In this document: positions 18,100 to 28,678 of the stretch, piece by piece
Position numbering within the stretch: the first letter of the stretch is position 1
Layout: every line of letters starts with the position of its first letter
Assembly: GCF_012395185.1 (NCBI RefSeq)
Contig: NZ_JAAZTU010000009.1
Span: 62,001-126,000 of the forward strand
Length of the DNA stretch: 64,000 bases
Direction of reading: 5' to 3'
Source of the DNA: Vibrio aestuarianus
Lineage (GTDB): Bacteria > Pseudomonadota > Gammaproteobacteria > Enterobacterales > Vibrionaceae
Made by a program: the position numbers and the translations under genes
Notes under the pieces: model-generated
What the model saw: only the letters and a program-made list of their open reading frames with translations
The model's database searches: none
Told to the model about the DNA's origin: nothing

Positions 18100-19866
18100 G
18101 TGACTATTCCAGTTCGTGAATTTGATGCCGTTGTAATCGGTGCAGGTGGTGCTGGCATGCGTGCCGCACTGCAAATTTCAGAGCAAGGCCTATCATGTGC
18201 TTTGCTGTCAAAAGTTTTCCCAACTCGTTCTCATACGGTATCAGCTCAAGGTGGCATTACTGTAGCGCTAGGTAATGCGCATGAAGATCACTGGGAACAA
18301 CATATGTACGATACAGTGAAAGGCTCGGATTATATCGGAGACCAAGATGCTATCGAATACATGTGTAAAAATGGTCCAGAATCAGTTATCGAACTTGAGA
18401 AAATGGGACTACCTTTTTCTCGTTTTGATAATGGTACTATTTATCAACGTCCGTTTGGTGGCCAGTCGAAGAATTTCGGTGGTGAACAAGCGGCTCGTAC
18501 TGCCGCTGCGGCTGACCGTACTGGCCACGCTTTGCTCCATACTCTATACCAACAAAATATCAAACATAAAACGACCATTTTCTCTGAATGGTACGCCCTT
18601 GATTTGGTGAAAAATGAAGATGGTGCAGTGCTTGGCTGTACAGCACTGTGTATGGAAACGGGTGAAGTTTGCTACTTTAAAGCAAAAGCGACAGTTCTTG
18701 CGACAGGCGGTGCTGGCCGTATTTATGCGTCAACAACTAACGCGCACATCAACACCGGTGACGGTGTGGGTATGGCGATCCGTGCTGGCGTGCCAATGCA
18801 AGATATTGAAATGTGGCAATTCCACCCGACAGGTATCGCAGGTGCAGGTGTGCTTGTAACTGAAGGCTGTCGTGGTGAGGGTGGTTACCTGCTAAATAAA
18901 GATGGTGAACGTTTTATGGAGCGTTATGCACCAAATGCTAAAGATTTGGCTGGTCGTGATGTTGTTGCTCGTTCAATGATGATTGAGATCCGTGAAGGTC
19001 GTGGTTGCGATGGCCCATGGGGACCACATATCAAATTGAAACTCGATCACTTAGGCAAAGAAACGTTAGAGTCTCGCTTACCTGGTGTTTGTGAATTATC
19101 ACGCACTTTTGCTCACGTTGATCCGGTCAAAGAACCAATCCCAGTCATCCCAACTTGTCATTACATGATGGGGGGGGTTCCGACTCAAGTTTCAGGTCAA
19201 GCTATCAAACAAGACGCTAATGGCGCAGATGTAGAAGTTCAAGGTCTGTTTGCGTGTGGCGAGATTGCTTCTGTTTCTGTTCATGGTGCGAACCGTTTAG
19301 GTGGTAACTCGTTACTTGATTTAGTGGTTTTTGGTCGAGCGACAGGCTTACATTTGGGTGAAACGCTTAAGAAACAAGCTGACGCAAAACCTGCTACTGA
19401 AGCTGATATTCAAAAATCTCTTGAACGCTATAATCGTTGGGAAAATAGTACTGGTGGTGAAGACCCTGCACAAATTCGTAAAGATCTTCAACAATGTATG
19501 CAGAATAACTTCTCAGTATTCCGTGAAGGTGAAGCGATGGCAAAAGGTTTAGAAGAGCTTAAAGTCATTCGCGAACGATTAAATAATGCGTACCTTTCTG
19601 ATAAGTCAACCGAGTTCAACACTCAGCGTATTGAGTGTTTAGAGCTAGAAAACTTAATGGAGACGGCATTCGCTACTGCGGTTGCTGCCAACTATCGTAC
19701 TGAAAGCCGTGGTGCTCATGCGCGTTTCGATTACCCAGATCGTGATGACCAAAATTGGTTGTGCCATTCAATTTACAATCCTGAGACAGAAACTATGTCG
19801 AAGCGTAATGTAAATATGGAACCCATTTACCGTGATGCATTTCCACCTAAAGCACGTACGTACTAA
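18100..19866 (+). CDS. sdhA: Succinate dehydrogenase flavoprotein subunit
   Basis: SdhA oxidises succinate to fumarate with covalent FAD. The 588-residue protein has the Rossmann loop [14 protein letters not shown], the FAD-linking His in [11 protein letters not shown] (about residue 45), the active-site HPTGI stretch and the conserved [22 protein letters not shown] run ([10 protein letters not shown]) near residue 395. The start is a GTG right after the sdhD stop, so expression probably depends on sdhD translation. The protein is complete. Confidence 0.97.
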   Translation: MTIPVREFDAVVIGAGGAGMRAALQISEQGLSCALLSKVFPTRSHTVSAQGGITVALGNAHEDHWEQHMYDTVKGSDYIGDQDAIEYMCKNGPESVIELEKMGLPFSRFDNGTIYQRPFGGQSKNFGGEQAARTAAAADRTGHALLHTLYQQNIKHKTTIFSEWYALDLVKNEDGAVLGCTALCMETGEVCYFKAKATVLATGGAGRIYASTTNAHINTGDGVGMAIRAGVPMQDIEMWQFHPTGIAGAGVLVTEGCRGEGGYLLNKDGERFMERYAPNAKDLAGRDVVARSMMIEIREGRGCDGPWGPHIKLKLDHLGKETLESRLPGVCELSRTFAHVDPVKEPIPVIPTCHYMMGGVPTQVSGQAIKQDANGADVEVQGLFACGEIASVSVHGANRLGGNSLLDLVVFGRATGLHLGETLKKQADAKPATEADIQKSLERYNRWENSTGGEDPAQIRKDLQQCMQNNFSVFREGEAMAKGLEELKVIRERLNNAYLSDKSTEFNTQRIECLELENLMETAFATAVAANYRTESRGAHARFDYPDRDDQNWLCHSIYNPETETMSKRNVNMEPIYRDAFPPKARTY

Positions 19867-19881
19867 GGAGAGGGCGTTATT

Positions 19882-20595
19882 ATGAAATTGAAATTCTCTA
19901 TATACCGCTACAATCCAGATGTCGATCAGAAGCCATACATGAAGGATTACGTGCTGGAAGTGGAAGAAGGCTCTGACATGATGGTGTTGGATGCGTTGAT
20001 CTTACTGAAAGAGCAAGACCCAACCATCGCTTTCCGCCGTTCATGCCGTGAAGGGGTTTGTGGTTCTGATGGTTTGAATATGAATGGTAAAAATGGTTTG
20101 GCTTGTATTACTCCGCTGTCGGCGTTGTTAAACAAAGACACCATTGTCATTCGTCCTCTGCCTGGTTTACCAGTAGTACGTGACCTGATTGTCGATATGG
20201 CTCAGTTCTATGAGAACTATGAAAAAGTTAAGCCATATTTAGTGACGGATGGAAACTTACCGCCTGCACGCGAGAATCTTCAGTCACCAGACGAACGTGC
20301 CCACCTAGATGGTTTGTACGAATGCATCATGTGTGCATGCTGTACAACATCGTGCCCATCTTTTTGGTGGAACCCGGATAAATTTATCGGCCCTGCTGGT
20401 TTGCTTGCGGCGTATCGTTGGTTAATTGATAGTCGAGATACTGCAACAGATGAACGTTTATCTAATCTTGATGATGCATTTAGCGTTTTTCGTTGCCATG
20501 GCATCATGAATTGTGTAAGTGTTTGTCCTAAGGGATTAAACCCGACGAAAGCAATTGGGCATATCAAATCTATGCTTGTTAATCGCTCGGTTTAA
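19882..20595 (+). CDS. sdhB: Succinate dehydrogenase iron-sulfur subunit
   Basis: SdhB carries electrons from FAD to ubiquinone through three clusters. All ligand sets are present in the 237-residue protein: CREGVCGSDGLNMNGKNGLAC for [2Fe-2S] written in two parts as CREGVCGSDG and NGKNGLAC, CIMCACCTTSCPS for the [4Fe-4S], and CHGIMNCVSVCPKGLNP for the [3Fe-4S]. The ATG follows AAGGAGAGGG, a very strong site, 15 bp after sdhA. Confidence 0.97.
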   Translation: MKLKFSIYRYNPDVDQKPYMKDYVLEVEEGSDMMVLDALILLKEQDPTIAFRRSCREGVCGSDGLNMNGKNGLACITPLSALLNKDTIVIRPLPGLPVVRDLIVDMAQFYENYEKVKPYLVTDGNLPPARENLQSPDERAHLDGLYECIMCACCTTSCPSFWWNPDKFIGPAGLLAAYRWLIDSRDTATDERLSNLDDAFSVFRCHGIMNCVSVCPKGLNPTKAIGHIKSMLVNRSV

Positions 20596-20608
20596 AATGA
20601 ATAAAATT

Positions 20609-20626
20609 GCAGGTCTTCGGACCTGC
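20609..20626 (+). other. Intercistronic cUUCGg hairpin between sdhB and sucA
   Basis: GCAGGTC (20609-20615) and GACCTGC (20620-20626) enclose TTCG, forming the extra-stable C(UUCG)G tetraloop. Only CTTTAAT follows, so it is a weak terminator at best. It may be a processing or stability element that sets the sdh to suc ratio. Confidence 0.7.
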
Positions 20627-20683
20627 CTTTAATAGCTCGGCATAGACCGAAGCAAACGTGAAAACTACTGGTTAAGGGAAAAT

Positions 20684-23494
20684 ATGCACAACGGCGTGAT
20701 GAAGGCATGGCTCGAGTCTTCACACTTGGCTGGCGCCAATGCAACTTACGTAGAGGACCTCTACGAACTGTATCTAAGTGATCCCGATCTGGTAAGTGAG
20801 GAGTGGAAACGTGTTTTTGATGGATTGCCTGCGCAATCTGACAATGTGGTAGAACAACCACATTCACGTGTCCGTGACTACTTCCGACGACTCGCTAAAG
20901 AAACAAAGCATTACAATGTCCAAGTTAGTGATCCTGATGTCGATGCAAAGCAAGTAAAAGTCTTGCAGCTAATTAATGCTTACCGCTTCCGCGGTCATGA
21001 AGCTGCCCAGCTTGATCCCCTCGGTCTTTGGCAACGTCCACCTGTTGCTGAATTAGACCCGTCATTTCATAATCTCAACGAAGATGATCTCGAAGAAACT
21101 TTCAACGTCGGTTCTTTTGCTATTGGGCAAGAAACCATGAAGTTGAAAGATATTCATCAAGCCCTGAATAAAACCTATTGCGGATCTATCGGTGCAGAAT
21201 ATATGCACATGACAGATACTGAGCAAAAACGTTGGATTCAGCAGCGTTTAGAGTCTGTGGTTGGTCAGCCATCCTTTACTCAAGATGAAAAACGAGTATT
21301 CCTTGAAGAACTTACAGCGGCTGAAGGGCTTGAGCGTTATCTTGGTGCGAAATTCCCCGGTGCTAAGCGTTTCTCACTCGAAGGTGGTGATGCGTTAATT
21401 CCAATGATGAAAGAACTGATTCGACATGCTGGCGGTAATGGCATGAGGGAAGTTGTGATTGGAATGGCTCACCGTGGTCGTTTGAATATGCTAGTCAATG
21501 TCCTGGGTAAAAAACCTCAAGATTTATTCGATGAATTTGCTGGTAAGCATGATGAAACGTGGGGGACGGGTGATGTTAAATATCACCAAGGTTTCTCGGC
21601 TGATTTTGCCACTCCAGGTGGTGATGTGCATTTAGCACTAGCATTCAACCCATCTCACCTTGAGATCGTTAACCCTGTTGTTATTGGTTCTGTTAGAGCT
21701 CGTCAAGATCGCTTAGGTGATGAGGATGGCTCAGCGGTGTTACCGATTTCAATTCATGGAGATTCTGCGGTCGCAGGACAAGGTGTCGTTGCTGAAACCT
21801 TTAATATGTCTTTGGCGCGTGGTTACTGCGTTGGTGGTACGGTACGTATCGTCATTAATAACCAAGTTGGTTTTACGACTTCGAACCCTCGTGATACGCG
21901 TTCGACTATGTACTGTACTGACATCGCAAAAATGGTCCAAGCACCTATTTTCCATGTGAATGCTGATGACCCTGAAGCCGTTGCTTTTGTTACGCGCATT
22001 GCGCTTGATTATCGCAATGAGTTTAAACGTGATGTGGTTATTGACTTAGTCTGTTACCGACGCCATGGCCATAACGAAGCTGATGAACCTAATGCAACGC
22101 AGCCTTTGATGTACCAAAAGATCAAGAAGCATCCAACACCACGTAAGCTTTATGCTGATGTGTTAATTGAACGCGGTGAATTCGATATAGAAACGGCTAC
22201 TCAATTAGTCAATGAATATCGTGATGCTCTTGATCATGGCGAAGTGGTCGTGAAAGAGTGGCGTCCAATGGCGCTGCATTCGGTTGATTGGTCACCGTAT
22301 ATTGGCCATGAATGGGATATGCCTTGGGATAGCCAAATTGACCTGGGGCGTTTAAAAGAGCTAGGCAACAGAATTTGTCAGTATCCAGAAAGCCATAAGC
22401 TGCAAAGCCGTGTTGATAAAATATACAACGATCGTCAAGCGATGGTAAACGGTGAAAAGCTGCTGGACTGGGGTATGGCTGAAACACTTGCTTATGCAAC
22501 ATTAGTCGATGATGGCAAGCGCATTCGTATTTCTGGGCAAGACTCTGGGCGTGGTACTTTCTTCCATCGCCATTCGGTATTGCATAATCAAAGCGATGCA
22601 AGCACCTATATTCCTTTAGCCAATATTCATGACAAGCAAGGCCCGTTTGAAGTGCTCGATTCTGTTCTTTCTGAAGAAGCGGTATTGGCATTTGAGTATG
22701 GCTATGCAACAGCAGAACCAAGCGGCCTAACGATTTGGGAAGCGCAGTTTGGTGACTTTGCTAATGGTGCTCAAGTTGTTATCGACCAGTTTATTTCTTC
22801 TGGTGAACAAAAATGGGCGCGCTTGTGTGGCTTAACTATGCTTCTGCCTCATGGTTATGAAGGCCAAGGTCCAGAGCACTCATCAGCCCGTTTAGAACGT
22901 TACTTGCAGCTATGTGCAGAACAAAATATGCAGGTTATTGTTCCATCAACGCCAGCTCAGGTTTACCACATGCTACGTCGTCAAGTGGTTCGTCCGATGC
23001 GTCGACCGTTGATTGTAATGTCGCCGAAATCTTTGCTACGTCATCCGCTATGTACATCAACGCTTGAAGATTTAGCCGAAGGTTCATTCTTACCAGCAAT
23101 TGGTGAAATTGATAACCTTGATGCAGCTAAAGTGAAACGTGTGGTGTTCTGTTCAGGTAAAGTTTACTACGACTTACTTGAGCAACGTCGTAACAACGAA
23201 CAAGATGATGTTGCGATCGTGCGGATAGAACAGTTGTATCCATTCCCTAAAGAGGAAGTGGAAGCAGCCATTGCTCAGTACACTAATGTTGTTGATTACG
23301 TATGGTGCCAAGAAGAGCCACAAAACCAAGGTGCTTGGTACAGTAGCCAACATAACTTCCGTTCTGCCATTCCAGCAGGTGCTGATCTGAAATATGCAGG
23401 GCGTCCAGCATCTGCTTCACCAGCGGTTGGTTATATGTCAGTACACTTGAAACAACAAAAAGCGTTGGTTGAAGACGCTCTGACCCTAGCTTAA
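20684..23494 (+). CDS. sucA: 2-Oxoglutarate dehydrogenase E1 component
   Basis: SucA is the thiamine diphosphate-dependent decarboxylase of the 2-oxoglutarate dehydrogenase complex. It is 936 residues long (E. coli 933). The N-terminal MKAWLESSHLAGANATYVEDLYELY segment that contacts E2/E3 begins at residue 6. The ThDP fold is marked by VVIGMAHRGRLNMLVN, and a GH-N-E region is seen at CYRRHGHNEADEP. The transketolase-like C-terminal half includes HGYEGQGPEHSSARLERYLQ. It is followed after 29 bp by sucB. No dihydrolipoamide dehydrogenase gene is nearby. Confidence 0.97.
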   Translation: MHNGVMKAWLESSHLAGANATYVEDLYELYLSDPDLVSEEWKRVFDGLPAQSDNVVEQPHSRVRDYFRRLAKETKHYNVQVSDPDVDAKQVKVLQLINAYRFRGHEAAQLDPLGLWQRPPVAELDPSFHNLNEDDLEETFNVGSFAIGQETMKLKDIHQALNKTYCGSIGAEYMHMTDTEQKRWIQQRLESVVGQPSFTQDEKRVFLEELTAAEGLERYLGAKFPGAKRFSLEGGDALIPMMKELIRHAGGNGMREVVIGMAHRGRLNMLVNVLGKKPQDLFDEFAGKHDETWGTGDVKYHQGFSADFATPGGDVHLALAFNPSHLEIVNPVVIGSVRARQDRLGDEDGSAVLPISIHGDSAVAGQGVVAETFNMSLARGYCVGGTVRIVINNQVGFTTSNPRDTRSTMYCTDIAKMVQAPIFHVNADDPEAVAFVTRIALDYRNEFKRDVVIDLVCYRRHGHNEADEPNATQPLMYQKIKKHPTPRKLYADVLIERGEFDIETATQLVNEYRDALDHGEVVVKEWRPMALHSVDWSPYIGHEWDMPWDSQIDLGRLKELGNRICQYPESHKLQSRVDKIYNDRQAMVNGEKLLDWGMAETLAYATLVDDGKRIRISGQDSGRGTFFHRHSVLHNQSDASTYIPLANIHDKQGPFEVLDSVLSEEAVLAFEYGYATAEPSGLTIWEAQFGDFANGAQVVIDQFISSGEQKWARLCGLTMLLPHGYEGQGPEHSSARLERYLQLCAEQNMQVIVPSTPAQVYHMLRRQVVRPMRRPLIVMSPKSLLRHPLCTSTLEDLAEGSFLPAIGEIDNLDAAKVKRVVFCSGKVYYDLLEQRRNNEQDDVAIVRIEQLYPFPKEEVEAAIAQYTNVVDYVWCQEEPQNQGAWYSSQHNFRSAIPAGADLKYAGRPASASPAVGYMSVHLKQQKALVEDALTLA

Positions 23495-23523
23495 AGAACT
23501 AGAAGTAAAAGGAAGATACAGAT

Positions 23524-24726
23524 ATGACAATTGAAATTCTGGTTCCAGATCTACCTGAATCAGTTGCAGATGCAACCGTAGCAACATGGCACAAAAAGCC
23601 AGGCGAAGCGGTTGAACGTGATGAAGTTATTGTTGAAATTGAAACTGATAAAGTTGTGCTTGAAGTTCCCGCTCCTGAAGCTGGTGTACTTGAAGTCATT
23701 GTTGAAGAAGAAGGTGCAACAGTACTTTCTAAGCAGTTGTTAGCTAAGTTGAAACCAGGCGCAGTCGCTGGTGAACCAACAAAAGATACAACGAGTGATA
23801 CAGAGCCTTCACCTGATAAGCGCCACAAAGCAACGTTAACCGAAGAGAGCAATGACGCTCTAAGCCCTGCAGTTCGCCGCTTGCTTGCTGAGCATGGTTT
23901 GGAAGCTAGTCAGGTTAAAGGTAGCGGGGTTGGCGGACGTATCACTCGTGAAGATATTGATGCTCACCTAGCGAATGCGAAAAAGACAGCTCCAATGGTT
24001 GAAGTTGCTCCAGTGCAAGCTGCCGCACGTAGCCAAAAACGCGTGCCTATGACTCGTTTGCGTAAGCGTGTTGCTGAGCGCTTATTGGAAGCGAAAAATA
24101 GCACCGCGATGTTAACGACATTCAACGAAGTGAACATGAAACCGATCATGGATCTTCGCAAGCAGTATCAAGGCTTGTTTGAAGAGAAGCATGGTATTCG
24201 TCTTGGCTTTATGTCGTTTTATGTCAAAGCGGTGACTGAAGCGCTCAAGCGTTACCCTGAAGTGAATGCTTCTATTGATGGTGAAGAAATTGTTTATCAT
24301 AACTATTTCGATATCAGCATGGCTGTTTCTACACCACGTGGTCTTGTGACGCCAGTCTTAAAAGATTGTGATACATTGAGCCTTGCTGAAATTGAAAAAG
24401 GCATCAAAGAGCTTGCAATCAAAGGTCGTGACGGCAAGTTAACGGTTGAAGAATTGACTGGTGGTAATTTTACTATCACGAATGGCGGTGTGTTTGGCTC
24501 GTTGATGTCGACGCCAATCATTAACCCGCCACAAGCTGCAATTCTTGGTATGCACAAAATCCAAGATCGTCCTATGGCTGTCGATGGTAAAGTAGAAATT
24601 TTGCCAATGATGTACCTAGCTCTATCTTACGATCACCGTCTTATCGATGGACGTGAATCGGTTGGTTTCCTTGTGACAATCAAAGAACTACTTGAAGATC
24701 CAGCTCGTCTATTACTAGACGTTTAA
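23524..24726 (+). CDS. sucB: 2-Oxoglutarate dehydrogenase E2, dihydrolipoyl succinyltransferase
   Basis: SucB forms the 24-mer core of the 2-oxoglutarate dehydrogenase complex and moves succinyl groups to CoA. Domains in order: one lipoyl domain with Lys43 in [13 protein letters not shown]; a charged linker; the E1/E3-binding domain ([14 protein letters not shown] ... GGRITREDI, about residues 115-150); and the acyltransferase domain with His371 and Asp375 in [13 protein letters not shown]. An AAAAGGAAG site precedes the ATG. Two hairpins separate it from sucC. Confidence 0.97.
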   Translation: MTIEILVPDLPESVADATVATWHKKPGEAVERDEVIVEIETDKVVLEVPAPEAGVLEVIVEEEGATVLSKQLLAKLKPGAVAGEPTKDTTSDTEPSPDKRHKATLTEESNDALSPAVRRLLAEHGLEASQVKGSGVGGRITREDIDAHLANAKKTAPMVEVAPVQAAARSQKRVPMTRLRKRVAERLLEAKNSTAMLTTFNEVNMKPIMDLRKQYQGLFEEKHGIRLGFMSFYVKAVTEALKRYPEVNASIDGEEIVYHNYFDISMAVSTPRGLVTPVLKDCDTLSLAEIEKGIKELAIKGRDGKLTVEELTGGNFTITNGGVFGSLMSTPIINPPQAAILGMHKIQDRPMAVDGKVEILPMMYLALSYDHRLIDGRESVGFLVTIKELLEDPARLLLDV

Positions 24727-24740
24727 GTTGAGTTTTCAAC

Positions 24741-24799
24741 ACTGGCGGCTGTAACAGTCGCCAGTAACCTTAAGGCTAAGCATGCTCACGTTTAGCCTT
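24741..24799 (+). other. Two consecutive hairpins between sucB and sucC
   Basis: The first stem is 11 bp (24741-24751 with 24755-24765, one G-T pair) around the loop TAA. The second is AAGGCTAA (24772-24779) with TTAGCCTT (24792-24799). Neither has a T-run, so processing, mRNA protection or partial attenuation is more likely than a full stop. Confidence 0.7.
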
Positions 24800-24926
24800 C
24801 ATTTAAGCAAGAGTACCAATACCTTCGCTTAATTTGAGAAGCACCCTACAGACGTACAGCACAGCAGAGGCTGTCGCTTTATGGAAATAATAAATCCCTT
24901 AAGGGATAAACAAACGGAATAACATA

Positions 24927-26093
24927 ATGAATTTGCATGAATATCAAGCCAAACAGCTGTTTGCAGAATTCGGTTTGCCTGTACCAGAAGGTTACGCCTG
25001 TGATACGCCACAAGAAGCTTTTGAAGCTGCGGGTCGTATTAGTACAGCCAAAAAAGTCGTCAAATGTCAGGTACACGCTGGTGGTCGCGGTAAAGCGGGC
25101 GGCGTTGAGTTGCATGACACCAAAGATGGTGTTAAAGATTTTGCCCAGAAATGGCTAGGCAAGAATCTTGTCACTTACCAAACAGATGCAAATGGTCAGC
25201 CTGTATCTAAAATTTTGGTAGAAGAAGCTTCAAACATAGCGAACGAACTTTACCTTGGAGCGGTTGTCGACCGTTCATCTCGTCGTATCGTATTCATGGC
25301 ATCTACGGAAGGTGGTGTCGAGATTGAAAAAGTGGCAGAAGAGACACCTGAACTGATTCATAAAGCCGCGATTGATCCACTTGTAGGACCGCAGGCTTAC
25401 CAAGGCCGTGAACTGGCATTCAAACTTGGGCTTGAAGGTGATCAAATCAAGCAATTTGTAAAAATCTTCATGGGTCTTGGCAATATGTTTGCACAATATG
25501 ACCTTGCCCTGCTTGAGATTAACCCGCTTGTTATTACCGCTGAAGGTAATCTGCTTTGTCTAGATGGTAAAATTAACATCGACTCTAACGCGATGTACCG
25601 CCAGCCAAAATTACGTGAAATGCATGATCCATCGCAAGAAGATGAACGTGAAGCTCATGCAGCTCAGTGGGAACTTAACTATGTCGCTCTTGAAGGCAAC
25701 ATTGGTTGTATGGTCAATGGCGCCGGTCTTGCGATGGGAACGATGGACATCGTTAACCTGCATGGCGGCAAACCGGCAAACTTCCTAGATGTTGGTGGTG
25801 GCGCAACAAAAGAGCGTGTAACAGAAGCATTTAAGATCATTCTTTCTGATTCAAACGTTAAAGCCGTGCTTGTTAATATCTTCGGTGGCATCGTTCGTTG
25901 TGACCTGATTGCTGACGGTATCATTGGCGCTGTAGAAGAAGTGGGTGTTACGGTTCCTGTCGTTGTGCGCCTTGAAGGTAACAACGCGCCGCTAGGCTCT
26001 CAAAAGCTGGCGGAAAGTGGTCTAAACATCATTGCTGCGACTTCTCTAACTGAAGCTGCGGAAAAAGTAGTTGCTGCGGCGGAGGGCAAATAA
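24927..26093 (+). CDS. sucC: Succinyl-CoA synthetase beta subunit
   Basis: SucC carries the nucleotide-binding ATP-grasp domain of succinyl-CoA synthetase, which makes ATP or GTP from succinyl-CoA. The 388-residue protein begins with the family signature [20 protein letters not shown] and has [13 protein letters not shown], the ATP-grasp metal region LLEINPLVI, and [13 protein letters not shown] with [14 protein letters not shown] in the C-terminal CoA-ligase-like domain. Its TAA stop shares one base with the sucD ATG (TAATG), giving coupled translation. A 200-bp gap with hairpins separates it from sucB. Confidence 0.97.
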   Translation: MNLHEYQAKQLFAEFGLPVPEGYACDTPQEAFEAAGRISTAKKVVKCQVHAGGRGKAGGVELHDTKDGVKDFAQKWLGKNLVTYQTDANGQPVSKILVEEASNIANELYLGAVVDRSSRRIVFMASTEGGVEIEKVAEETPELIHKAAIDPLVGPQAYQGRELAFKLGLEGDQIKQFVKIFMGLGNMFAQYDLALLEINPLVITAEGNLLCLDGKINIDSNAMYRQPKLREMHDPSQEDEREAHAAQWELNYVALEGNIGCMVNGAGLAMGTMDIVNLHGGKPANFLDVGGGATKERVTEAFKIILSDSNVKAVLVNIFGGIVRCDLIADGIIGAVEEVGVTVPVVVRLEGNNAPLGSQKLAESGLNIIAATSLTEAAEKVVAAAEGK

Positions 26094-26965
26094 TGTCGGT
26101 ACTAATTAATAAAGATACAAAAGTTATCTGCCAAGGGTTTACTGGTGGACAAGGTACGTTCCACTCAGAACAAGCGATTGCCTACGGCACTCAAATGGTC
26201 GGTGGCGTTTCTCCTGGCAAAGGTGGCCAAACCCATTTAGGTCTTCCAGTATTTAATACAGTACGTGAAGCTGTTGAAACAACTGGCGCGACAGCCTCTG
26301 TTATCTATGTTCCCGCTGCTTTTTGTAAAGATGCGATCCTAGAAGCGATTGATGCAGGCATCAAACTGATTGTTACTATCACGGAAGGTATCCCAACTCT
26401 TGATCTTCTCGATGTAAAAGTACGTCTGGACGAATCTGGCGTACGAATGATCGGCCCTAACTGCCCAGGTGTTATTACACCGGATGAATGTAAAATTGGT
26501 ATTATGCCAGGCCATATTCATAAGAAAGGTAAAGTCGGTATTGTATCTCGCTCAGGTACTTTGACTTATGAAGCAGTAAAGCAAACCACGGATGAAGGCT
26601 TTGGCCAATCAACCTGTGTTGGTATTGGTGGTGACCCAATTCCAGGCTCTAACTTTATTGATATTCTTAAACTGTTTGAAGAAGATCCGGAAACTGAAGC
26701 GATTGTTATGATCGGCGAAATTGGTGGTACCGCGGAAGAAGAAGCGGCGGCATTTATTAAAGATAATGTGACTAAACCGGTTGTTTCTTATATCGCTGGT
26801 GTAACGGCTCCTCCAGGTAAACGCATGGGCCATGCGGGGGCGATTATTTCTGGTGGTAAAGGTACGGCAGAAGATAAATTTGCGGCTCTTGAAGCGGCTG
26901 GCGTTAAAACAGTAAAAAGTTTGGCGGATATCGGTAAAGCACTTCGTGAAGTGACTGGCTGGTAG
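26093..26965 (+). CDS. sucD: Succinyl-CoA synthetase alpha subunit
   Basis: SucD binds CoA and carries the phosphohistidine intermediate. The 290-residue protein has the CoA-binding region [17 protein letters not shown], the conserved [10 protein letters not shown] and the active-site His in [14 protein letters not shown]. It overlaps sucC by one base and closes the sdh-suc run. A strong terminator follows 20 bp later. Confidence 0.97.
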   Translation: MSVLINKDTKVICQGFTGGQGTFHSEQAIAYGTQMVGGVSPGKGGQTHLGLPVFNTVREAVETTGATASVIYVPAAFCKDAILEAIDAGIKLIVTITEGIPTLDLLDVKVRLDESGVRMIGPNCPGVITPDECKIGIMPGHIHKKGKVGIVSRSGTLTYEAVKQTTDEGFGQSTCVGIGGDPIPGSNFIDILKLFEEDPETEAIVMIGEIGGTAEEEAAAFIKDNVTKPVVSYIAGVTAPPGKRMGHAGAIISGGKGTAEDKFAALEAAGVKTVKSLADIGKALREVTGW

Positions 26966-26986
26966 GTCTCTAACCACTGACTGAAA

Positions 26987-27022
26987 AATAAACCCCAGAT
27001 AAAATCTGGGGTTTATTTTTTT
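26987..27022. terminator. Bidirectional terminator after sucD
   Basis: ATAAACCCCAGAT (26988-27000) pairs with ATCTGGGGTTTAT (27004-27016), followed by eight T. The A-rich left arm lets it serve znuB on the other strand. Confidence 0.9.
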
Positions 27023-27036
27023 TATAGGTAAGGGTT

Positions 27037-27816
27037 TTAGCGTTTTACAAATTGACTACACATAAACATACAGCTTGCACTGATCACAACGGAAGGACCA
27101 GCTGGTGTATCAAAATGCCATGAAAGAGTTAAACCACCTAGTACAGCTAATGCTCCAATAACGGAAGCAATGAAAGCCATTTGTTCTGGAGTGGTGGACA
27201 AACGTCTGGCGGTTGCTGCAGGTATAATCAGTAGCGATGTCATGATCAAGGCACCAACAAATTTCATACCTAAAGCGATAACAACACCAATCAGCAGCAT
27301 TAAAATGAGCCGCATCAGATCGACGTTGATGCCTTCAACAAAGGCCAGCTCTTCATTCACTGTGGTTGAAAGTAAGGGTCGCCAAAAAATCAATAATAAA
27401 ATACTGACAGCAATGACACCTGACCAAATAAACATGAGGTCTGTGGTATTAACCGAGAGTAAGTCACCAAATAGATAACTCATTAGATCAATGCGTACAT
27501 TATCAAGAAAACTCACGGCAATTAAGCCAACAGATAATGAGCTGTGTGCCAAAATACCAAGTAATGTATCAGTGGCCACCAACTGCTGTTTTTGCATCGT
27601 AACAAGAATGATGGCAAGGCCAAGGCAGCAAACGAGTAACGCTAGATAAAGGTTTATATCTAATAAAAAGCCAAGCGCCAGTCCCATTAAAGAGGCGTGT
27701 GCTAATGTATCGCCAAAGTAGGCCATCTTGCGCCAAACAACGAAAGAACCTAGCGGTCCTGCAAGAATGGCAATACCGATACCCGCAAGTATTGATGGGA
27801 GAAGAAATTCAATCAT
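27037..27816 (-). CDS. znuB: ZnuB, zinc ABC transporter permease
   Basis: ZnuB is the membrane part of the high-affinity zinc importer ZnuABC. The 259-residue protein has about eight membrane segments and the family pieces VWRKMAYFGDTLAHASLMGLA (near residue 30) and IMTSLLIIPAATARRLS. I start it at the ATG at 27816, which overlaps the end of znuC by 8 bp. The frame opens further at 27855, but that adds a stretch unlike the family and lies within znuC. Confidence 0.94.
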   Translation of the reverse strand: MIEFLLPSILAGIGIAILAGPLGSFVVWRKMAYFGDTLAHASLMGLALGFLLDINLYLALLVCCLGLAIILVTMQKQQLVATDTLLGILAHSSLSVGLIAVSFLDNVRIDLMSYLFGDLLSVNTTDLMFIWSGVIAVSILLLIFWRPLLSTTVNEELAFVEGINVDLMRLILMLLIGVVIALGMKFVGALIMTSLLIIPAATARRLSTTPEQMAFIASVIGALAVLGGLTLSWHFDTPAGPSVVISASCMFMCSQFVKR

Positions 27817-28594
27817 GATGGTGACCGTGTGAATGATTATGGCAGCAAGTCGCATCGCCCTTTACTGGTTGACCGGCTAAGTCATGGTGATGATGCTCAT
27901 GCTGATGGTGGTAAAACGCAAGCGTTTCACGGTTACTTGTACCAAACAGAGCTATGTAGCTTGGGTGCTGCGTGATCGCTGCAGGAGAGCCAGAGCAGCA
28001 AATATGATGATGTAAGCATATGACATCATCAGTTTTAGCCATCACTAAATGTAAATCGTGTGAAACCATAAACACACTGCAACCAAAGCGGTGGCGTATA
28101 GCATCAATGAGGTCATAGAGATCGATCTGGCCTTGAACATCAACGCCTTGGGCTGGTTCATCCAAAATTAGCATATCAGGTCGTTGTAAAAGGGCGCGAG
28201 AAATTAAAACTCGCTGAGTTTCTCCCCCGGATAACTTATGCATATCGTTATTTAGTAAATGTTCAGCGCCAACCAGTCTCAGCGCATCTAATAACTCTTG
28301 CTTACTGAAATTGCCCGCTAAGCTTAAAAAACGTTTAACTGGTAAGGGTAACGAGTCATTGAGCTTTAGTTTTTGTGGAACATAGCCAATTTTAAGTTTT
28401 TTTGCCCGAGTAATCGTACCGCTGTTTTGTTTTTGCAGCCCTAATAAAACTTTGACGAGTGTTGATTTACCTGCACCATTGGGACCGATCAACGTTGTAA
28501 TTTTGCCTTTTTCCAGACTAATGCTGATATTGTCTAAAACACGACGATCATTAAAGTCTACGCAAATATCTTGCAGTTGAATTAAGCTGGACAT
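27809..28594 (-). CDS. znuC: ZnuC, zinc ABC transporter ATP-binding protein
   Basis: ZnuC powers zinc import. The 261-residue protein has Walker A GPNGAGKSTLVK, the signature LSGGETQRVLISRALL, Walker B DMLILDEPAQGVD and the switch His in MVSHDLHLV. It ends in a histidine-rich tail, with the runs HHHQHEHHHHD and HNHSHGHHHD and a CC pair between them, likely a zinc-binding extension. It leads znuCB, and a Zur box lies 24 bp upstream of its start. Confidence 0.96.
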   Translation of the reverse strand: MSSLIQLQDICVDFNDRRVLDNISISLEKGKITTLIGPNGAGKSTLVKVLLGLQKQNSGTITRAKKLKIGYVPQKLKLNDSLPLPVKRFLSLAGNFSKQELLDALRLVGAEHLLNNDMHKLSGGETQRVLISRALLQRPDMLILDEPAQGVDVQGQIDLYDLIDAIRHRFGCSVFMVSHDLHLVMAKTDDVICLHHHICCSGSPAAITQHPSYIALFGTSNRETLAFYHHQHEHHHHDLAGQPVKGDATCCHNHSHGHHHD

Positions 28595-28617
28595 GAATGG
28601 AACTTATTTGCAATTAG

Positions 28618-28640
28618 GAAGTGTTATAATGTAACATTTC
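28618..28640. promoter_or_regulatory. Zur box between znuC and znuA
   Basis: The 23-bp palindrome has the arms GAAGTGTTATA and TGTAACATTTC, close to the Zur consensus with its TGTTATA-N-TATAACA core. It is centred between the divergent znuCB and znuA, so one site can shut both under zinc repletion. Confidence 0.88.
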
Positions 28641-28678
28641 GCTCTCTTTAACGCTATATACCGAATGGAAAAACCACC

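Noticed and set aside
22209..22721. 170-codon open frame antisense to sucA
   Set aside because: It lies wholly inside the conserved sucA coding region and has no recognisable motif or ribosome-binding site.
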